From assembly GCA_002104895.1 (NCBI GenBank), contig MCFG01000681.1, positions 1 through 15,726 on the forward strand: a stretch of DNA of 15,726 bases. The letters are read 5' to 3'. The DNA is from Anaeromyces robustus (lineage: Eukaryota; Neocallimastigomycota; Neocallimastigomycetes; Neocallimastigales; Neocallimastigaceae). Under the pieces are notes generated by a model. The model worked only from the letters and a program-made list of their open reading frames with translations, ran no database searches and was not told the DNA's origin. The stretch's first letter is position 1. Every line of letters begins with the position of its first letter. The translations under genes were made by a program, and so were the position numbers. Shown piece after piece: positions 10,178 to 15,726 of the stretch.

Positions 10178-13100
10178 ATGGAGGAGCCTCAACAGGATAT
10201 TAATTTCAATTATCCTTTTTCATTAACTACATCAACTTCAGCAGTAAGAGATTATGATTATATCACAAGTAAACCTCAAGTTCAACAAAGACCATTCTCT
10301 AATTCAAAAGGTGTTAGTTTATAAAAAACAGTTTATCGTTCATTAATTCCATCTAATAGGAAAAATAAAAAATTACTTAAAAGTGTAAGTAGTTAAAAAA
10401 AAAAAAAAGAAAAATAAATAAATTATATATATATATATTTAATATATTATATAGCAAAAAGAGTCCTTTATTAAAAAAGGGAAAAAAAAAAGAAAAAAAA
10501 TATGAAATATTGAATAGTGAATAATGAAAAAGAAAAATGAAATATTGAATAGTGAATAATGAAAAAGAAAAATGAAATATTGAATAGTGAATAATGAAAA
10601 AGAAAAATGAAATATTGAATAGTGAATAGTGAAAAAGAAAATAATATATATATACTGTTATTATTACTTGTTATTATAGGAATGTGTATCAAGAGATGGA
10701 TTAGATAAAATGAATGATATTTTGGATAGAATGTCAGTTCTTTCGGTTGGAAATGGACAAACTAATACTGTATATTTAAGTCGATTATTTTATCAAAATT
10801 GTGGTAAAATAGTTAATTTTATATTTACTTATTTATATTAATATGTTATATATAGATATTTTTTATTAATATATATGTTGAAATAAAAAAAAAAAATTTT
10901 TTTATATTAAATAATAAATAATAATGGTATTTTTACATATGTATTTTCTTTCTTTTCATCATTATAATTATTATTATATATATATTTACAATAAAAAAAA
11001 AGCACCATTTGTTGTTTTTAGAGTTATAGCAGATATGTATTCATATGAATCTATTATAGAACAAGTTGAATTAAAAGAAAGAATATTTTGGGGTGTAACA
11101 GATCCAGCTACTCTGCAAATTCCTGGTGCTGAAACAAGAAAAGTAATTTAATATATATACTTATTATTATTATATTATTAAAAAATAAAAATAAATTAAT
11201 TTTTTTTCCTTTTTCTTCATTTAATATTTACAATAAATATATCAATAATCATCAATTTATAATAATTTTTTTTTCATTAATGTAATAATAAAGGAACAAT
11301 ATAATCCAATTCATTGGATTAAAAGATTAATTAAAAAATGTCAAAATGTTATTTTAAATAAAGAAGCACAAGATTCACCATGGTGGTATTTACATAGATT
11401 ATGTTTATTAATTGGGTTTTTAGTGGAATTAAGATTGGTAATTTTTTTTTTTTTTTTTTTTTTTTTAAAAATAATTATATAATAAATTTTATTATTTTTC
11501 TTTTAATATATATATCTATACTATCAAATATATTTTTTTTAATAATATAAAAACTTTTTAATGAAAATTAATAAATTTAATAAAATAAATAACACAATAA
11601 AAACGAAAAACAAAATGAAATAATAATAATTAATAAATAATTTGAAAAAATGAAACATGAAATAAAATAAATAAAATATACAAAAAAAAAAAAAAAATAA
11701 AAAAAAGCCTGAACCTGTTCTAATAGAATTAAGAGATAAATTATGGATTATATCAAGTTTAGATCAAGCAAAAACAGATGAAAAAGTATGGAATAGAATT
11801 GCAGAAACTTTATGTAGAATTGTATATAAAATTGAAATGAAAGATAAATTTAAAAATAAAATTATGGAAGCTAATAATCTTAATCCACTTTGTAATGCTA
11901 ATAATTTCTTATCCTCTCAACAAATTAATAGTTATGAACCTTTCAAAAATAATTATATTAATAATGATAATGTAGAAGATTGTTTTAAAAGTGATAGTAC
12001 TTTAACTTCTAATAATAATATATATAATTCTTCTGGTGGTATAAACTTTAATAATAATCAATATCAAACTAATACTGTTGGAATTTTCTCAATTGCTACT
12101 ACTTTCACCAACAATAATAATACTATCTATAATAATAATAATAATAATTTAAATTCTTTTCCAACTTCTATAAACAGTTTAACCAATGATTTTTCTAAAG
12201 GTTTAAAAATATCACAAGTTCAACAAAATTTAATGAATTCATCTGCTACAGTTAATAATTCCAATTTATCCAGTATTTCTAATGATATGAATAATGATAG
12301 TGATAGTATGAAAAATAGTATGTCTTTAGAATATGATGCTTCATTTTCAATTATGAGATCAGAAGATGGCTTACCTATGTTACTGGCATTACAATTTGAA
12401 TATATATTTTCAAAGTAATTAATTACACATTAAAAATAAATATTATATATATATATTAAATGCTAAATTATAATAATAATAATAAATTTTGTTGTAAATA
12501 ATGATAATAACATATATTATACATATAGAAGAAATTATAAATTATTAGTTTAGATAAAATAATAATAATATTTACATGTATATATATTATTATATATAAT
12601 TATTTTATTTTTATTATATTATTTTTATAAATATAAAGACCTGTATCAGCTATTTTACCTTCAGAAATGTTCTTATCTTTTAGAAATTGTATAGAAAGTT
12701 TTTCAAGACCTATATCAGAAGATATAATAAATGAAGTTCAACTTTCAACGGAATATTTATGTAGTTCTGAAATTCCCGAAAAAGGTAATTATTAATTAAA
12801 GAAAAGAAAAATTAGGATATTACATTAATATTTTAATTATATTTTTAATTCAAAAATTATGGGTTTTTTTTTTTTAAAAAAAAAAAAAAAAAGAAAAATA
12901 TTTAAAAAATAAAAATAATATTATATATTTATATATAAATTTTTAATAATATTTACTTAATTTTTATATATAAAAAGAATATACAAGATCAAGTAGGTGG
13001 TTTAGAATATCACCAAGAGTACAAGAACTTAAAAATATTGATAATGAAGGATTTTTAAAATACAAAGAAAATCAATATAAAGTATATTTAGAACGTCGAT

Positions 13101-14184
13101 CTCAGGATAATGATATGAATATACCATTTTATGTTGATTGTGTTGTTGTTGCAAGTCACATTAAATCATTAATTAAAACTATACCAGGTGGTTTAATTCC
13201 ATATTCAATACAATTGGCATTAATGAATATTATTGAAAGAATAAATGATCAATCTGAAAAAAATAGTAGTAAATATTTTTATTATAAATATTATTATAAT
13301 ATATTATTTATATATATTAAAATTTTATTTATTTTTCATTAATAATAAAAAAAAAAAAAAAAAAAAAATATTATAATAATTTATGATATATATATAATAT
13401 ATTTTATATTAATATTGTAATATATTATCAATTTTTATCATTTGTAAATATTAAATCTATTAATTTATTTATATTAATATTACTATAAATTAATGTTTAT
13501 AAAAAAAAAATTAGAAAAGGGATTCTCATATTCTCAGATGTATGAACAAGAAAAATCAGATATTGAAACTATAAGATTATTATTAAAACTATCTCCAGGA
13601 AGATTTAAATTACTTCAAATGATTATTAAGGTAGCTCAAAGAATTTTATCAGATTGTGTTATTGATCAAATGACACCTGCAGCTTTAGCTAGAGTTTTAC
13701 CTGTAGAAGATCTTTCAAGTTTAAGTGGTGATGTTGCACCTAAAAAACAACAAGTTGTTTTTGGTTTAGAAGGTGCTCCATCAAATTCATCTAATGGTTT
13801 TAACTTTTTCTCTTCTAACACTATTAATTCTAATAATAGTAAAGGTAGTGGTGAACAAAATTCACTAACAAGTGTATTAGATATTTTAGAAAAATGGCAA
13901 GCAGCTTGGTCTTATTTGGTTGAAAATCCAGATGAATTTTTCTTTAAGGTAAAGGCGAAATATATATATTTATATATTTATAAATATTTATATATTTATA
14001 TATACCAATTTTTTTTTTTTTTTTATTTTGTATTTAATATATATATATGAAGCAGGATGACCATAGTTTTGATGTACAAACTGAATGTTTCAAAAGGTCA
14101 TTAATTCGAATTTTCTCAAATATATTTATTGTTGGATATAACAATATTTATACGATTATATACTATTTGACAAATAATATTTAA
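10178..14184 (+). CDS. Divergent RhoGAP-like protein, nine exons
   Basis: Exons: 10178-10312 (or 10384), 10680-10803, 11003-11142, 11294-11437, 11708-12414, 12639-12784, 12978-13268, 13515-13948 and 14056-14184. All junctions are GT-AG and phases match, giving 749 codons with the short exon 1 or 773 with the long one; the long one contains a TAA at 10322-10324. Residue numbers here use the long form. About 70-265 is a conserved-looking helical region I do not recognise. About 265-420 is Asn-rich linker. About 441-655 resembles RhoGAP: SSRWFRISPRVQEL matches the GIFRxSG...V..L arginine-finger block (candidate Arg499), SLIKTIPGGLIPYSI matches the K-LRELPEPLIP block, and MTPAALARVLPV matches the last helix. 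Known: RhoGAPs stimulate GTP hydrolysis by Rho, Rac and Cdc42. Odd: PGG replaces PEP, and the usual Asn of the last helix (NKMT) is absent, so activity is uncertain. The last exon ends in a hydrophobic tail; an alternative terminal exon exists at 14940-14982. Confidence 0.82.
10313..10384 (+). promoter_or_regulatory. Stop-containing segment between two alternative donors of RhoGAP intron 1
   Basis: Two donors can start intron 1: GTTAGT at 10313 and GTAAGT at 10385. They are 72 nt apart, so both join exon 2 in phase 0. The segment between them reads in frame with a TAA at 10322-10324, followed by TVYRSLIPSNRKNKKLLKS, which looks coding in composition. Use of the distal donor would truncate the protein at 48 residues; use of the proximal donor gives an open frame. 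It may be a switch that yields unproductive mRNA, a recent nonsense change (for example CAA to TAA), or a sequence error. Confidence 0.6.
10502..10641. repeat. 35-bp minisatellite, four copies, in RhoGAP intron 1
   Basis: Four head-to-tail units of exactly 35 bp start at 10502, 10537, 10572 and 10607, each beginning ATGAAATATTGAATAGTGAA. Three are almost identical, while the last has a G for A change (AATAGTGAA repeated in place of AATAATGAA). There are no spacers. The array sits between the alternative donors and the acceptor at 10678-10679. An open frame read across it on the - strand is an artefact of the periodicity. Confidence 0.92.
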
Positions 14185-14191
14185 AAAAATT

Positions 14192-14222
<31 letters not shown>

Positions 14223-14335
14223 TAATATAACTTTATATATTCTATCTTTATTTTAAAATTATAATAATATCACATATATTAAAAAAAAATATTATATAAG
14301 TATTCTTTTTTTTTTTTTTTTTTTTTTTATCTTTT

Positions 14336-14380
14336 ATTATTATTATTATTACTATTATTACTATTATTATTATTATTATT
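14336..14380. repeat. TAT/TAC trinucleotide tract
   Basis: About fifteen trinucleotide units, mostly TAT with two TAC interruptions, follow a long T run. This is simple sequence in the convergent spacer. Confidence 0.85.
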
Positions 14381-14616
14381 TCTTTATATATACTTTAACT
14401 ATTAGAAAATAAATACTATTTTTTTTTTTTGTTTCTTTTTTTTTTTTTAATATTAATAAATATTAATTACTTTTTAGTAATATTAAATAATATAATAATA
14501 ATAAAAATAAATTAATAAAATAAATTAATAATAATAAAAATAATAAAATAAAAAATAATAATTTTTATATATAATATTATTAATAAAGAATATAAAATAA
14601 AAAAAAATAAAATAAA

Positions 14617-14664
14617 AATAAATAAATAAATAAATAAATAATATAAATAAATAAATAAATAAAT
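14617..14664. repeat. (AAAT)n tetranucleotide tract
   Basis: About eleven AAAT units are broken once near 14641 by an ATAT interruption. This is simple sequence with no coding potential. Confidence 0.85.
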
Positions 14665-14698
14665 ATGAGTAATATTTAATTATTGTTATATATAATAC

Positions 14699-14730
<32 letters not shown>

Positions 14731-14939
14731 TTATATATTATATATCTTTTATTCATTTAATTATTTTTTTTTCTATTTACTCTTGCTCTTTATAATTTAT
14801 TGTTTTTTGTTCCTTTTTCATTTTATTTTATTTTATTTTATTTTTTTTTATTTATTTATTTACTTTTGTTTATTTACTCTTTTTTTCTCTTCTTATTTTT
14901 TTTTTCCATAATCATTTTTAAACATCTTAAATTATTAAG

Positions 14940-14982
14940 TCAATGGATTAAAAGTCAATTCAATTATTCTTCATTTATATAA
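14940..14982 (+). other. Possible alternative terminal exon of the RhoGAP-like gene
   Basis: After an AG at 14938-14939 a short open stretch reads QWIKSQFNYSSFI and then TAA, with codons unlike the surrounding T-rich DNA. A donor-like GTCATT at 14097 inside exon 9 would join it in phase (phase 2) and replace the hydrophobic tail ending at 14184. GTCATT is a weak donor and the intron would be over 800 bp, so I prefer the simpler end at 14184. Confidence 0.25.
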
Positions 14983-15459
14983 TCTCTTTTACTCTTTATA
15001 TAAATAACAAGTAATAGTAATAATTTATTATAATATAAATATAACATATAAATAATAAATAAAACAACAACTATAAAAAAAACTAAGTAATGTAAATATT
15101 TTAATAGAAATATCCTTTAAATTATATATAAAAATAAAAGTAAAAAATATAGTATAATTATTAGTATGAAAAATCAAATTATAATTTATTGAAAAAAAAA
15201 AAAAAAAATAATAATAATATTTATAAAGTAAAAATAAAGTATTATATTAAAAAATTATAAAAAATTTTTTTCTTTTCCTTTTTTTTTTTTTTTATTAAAT
15301 CTATATGCGAATATTATGTACTTATTTATTTAATTATTTATTAGAATTATTTTGCAATTTATATTAATATATATAATTAATATAATTAAAAAGTTTGACG
15401 TTGTTGATATTAATAATAAAATTTTTTTTTTTTTTTTTTATGTATGTATATATATAAAA

Positions 15460-15490
<31 letters not shown>

Positions 15491-15573
15491 AAGTAGATAA
15501 TAATTTAATATATATATTTACAAATATATATATAATTTTTTTAAAAAAAAAATTTCTTTATAAAATATTTTAA

Positions 15574-15589
15574 GGTAGTTAAAACTACC
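15574..15589 (-). terminator. Palindrome overlapping the TFIIA stop codon
   Basis: GGTAGTT (15574-15580) and AACTACC (15583-15589) are perfect 7-bp arms with a 2-bp spacer; the stop codon at 15587-15585 lies in one arm. In RNA a 6-bp stem with a 4-nt loop could form. A termination or processing role is only a guess, and it may be coincidence since TGG-TAG fixes one arm. Confidence 0.4.
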
Positions 15590-15692
15590 ATTCAAAATCT
15601 CCAGTAGCTTTCTGGAAAAGATAATCTTTTCCATTAACATTAATGATACCATCTTTTAGTGAACACTTCCACTTATTCTTAATTCTTGTTAC
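15585..15692 (-). CDS. TOA1: TFIIA large (alpha/beta) subunit, last exon only
   Basis: The terminal exon encodes 35 residues and a TAG stop: VTRIKNKWKCSLKDGI, then NVNGKDYLFQKATGDFEW. This is the conserved C-terminal end of the TFIIA large subunit: K-W-K, LKDG, the N-G-x-DY-x-F-x-K-A block and a final E-W, seen in animal TFIIA alpha/beta and in yeast Toa1. Known: this part forms half of the TFIIA beta-barrel that binds TBP on promoter DNA at the start of RNA polymerase II transcription. The acceptor AG is at 15694-15693, phase 0. The intron runs to the right edge, and all upstream exons lie outside the window. The KCSLKDG form is closer to the fungal sequence as I recall it. The gene runs convergent to the RhoGAP-like gene. 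Confidence 0.92.
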   Translation of the reverse strand, partial: VTRIKNKWKCSLKDGIINVNGKDYLFQKATGDFEW

Positions 15693-15726
15693 CTTTTATT
15701 ATATTATATAATTAATATTTTGAATT

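Larger units (their letters stand above)
14185..15584. other. Convergent AT-rich spacer between RhoGAP-like and TFIIA genes
   Basis: Both flanking genes end into this 1.4-kb stretch. It holds long A and T homopolymers (about 14198-14222, 14311-14328, 14699-14722, 15465-15490), a TAT/TAC trinucleotide tract at about 14336-14380 and an AAAT tract at about 14617-14664. One short coding-looking stretch at 14940-14982 is listed as a possible alternative last exon. I see no other gene on either strand. Confidence 0.65.

Noticed and set aside
10311-10331. A 19-21 nt mini-intron removing the in-frame stop
   Set aside because: It is too short for known fungal introns; the version beginning at 10313 also breaks the downstream frame.
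10502-10641. Possible CRISPR array
   Set aside because: Units are directly adjacent with no spacers, and the setting is a eukaryotic intron.
10471-10692. Open frame of 73 codons on the - strand
   Set aside because: It is read across the 35-bp minisatellite of intron 1, on the strand opposite the gene; its repeats are only the array periodicity.
10924-11002. ATG-started N-terminal extension of the third RhoGAP exon
   Set aside because: It is intron sequence before the AG at 11001-11002; splicing from 10803 matches phase and continues the coding-like protein.
14800-14939. N-terminal part of a 60-codon open frame on the + strand
   Set aside because: It is a run of Phe/Leu/Tyr codons from T-rich DNA; only the last 14 codons look coding and are treated as a possible alternative exon.

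Overview
This is a eukaryotic, intron-rich and extremely AT-rich window. Between genes it is almost only A and T, with many homopolymer runs of 20 or more. The best fit is an anaerobic gut fungus (Neocallimastigomycota). The grounds are a fungal-style F-box motif, a TFIIA C-terminus with the KWKCSLKDG block that I recall from yeast Toa1, Asn/Thr/Ser-rich low-complexity protein segments, and introns of about 100-280 bp with GTAAGT/GTAATT donors. A dictyostelid is the main alternative. The assignment is inference from composition and motif style, not from a search.

Layout, left to right. (1) 76-975, + strand, perhaps ending at 1141: exon-like remnants of a bacterial-type Era-like GTPase followed by a helical region like that of DUF697 GTPases. 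The longest exon carries two frameshifts and the G4 motif reads T-H-C-D instead of [NT]-K-x-D, so I call it a probable pseudogene. (2) 1142-1769: repeat-rich convergent spacer ending in a TTTG microsatellite. (3) 1770-4394, - strand: a three-exon F-box protein of 721 residues with an acidic linker, an Asn/Thr low-complexity block and a leucine-rich C-terminal part. (4) 4395-10177: about 5.8 kb with no convincing gene, holding several non-trivial inverted repeats, short tandem duplications and two very short possible exon relics. (5) 10178-14184, + strand: a nine-exon gene for a divergent RhoGAP-like protein (749 or 773 codons depending on the first donor). An in-frame TAA lies between two phase-compatible donors of intron 1, and that intron contains a four-copy 35-bp minisatellite. 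(6) 14185-15584: AT-rich convergent spacer with one possible alternative terminal exon. (7) 15585-15692, - strand: the last exon of the TFIIA large subunit; the rest of that gene lies beyond the right edge.

The genes look like unrelated neighbours: ubiquitin-ligase substrate selection (F-box), small-GTPase control (RhoGAP) and basal transcription (TFIIA), plus a decaying GTPase. I see no cluster or operon-like logic and no defence or mobile system. The points most worth a second look are the stop-containing alternative donor of the RhoGAP gene, the decayed bacterial-type GTPase, the strong palindromes, and the hairpin that overlaps the TFIIA stop codon.
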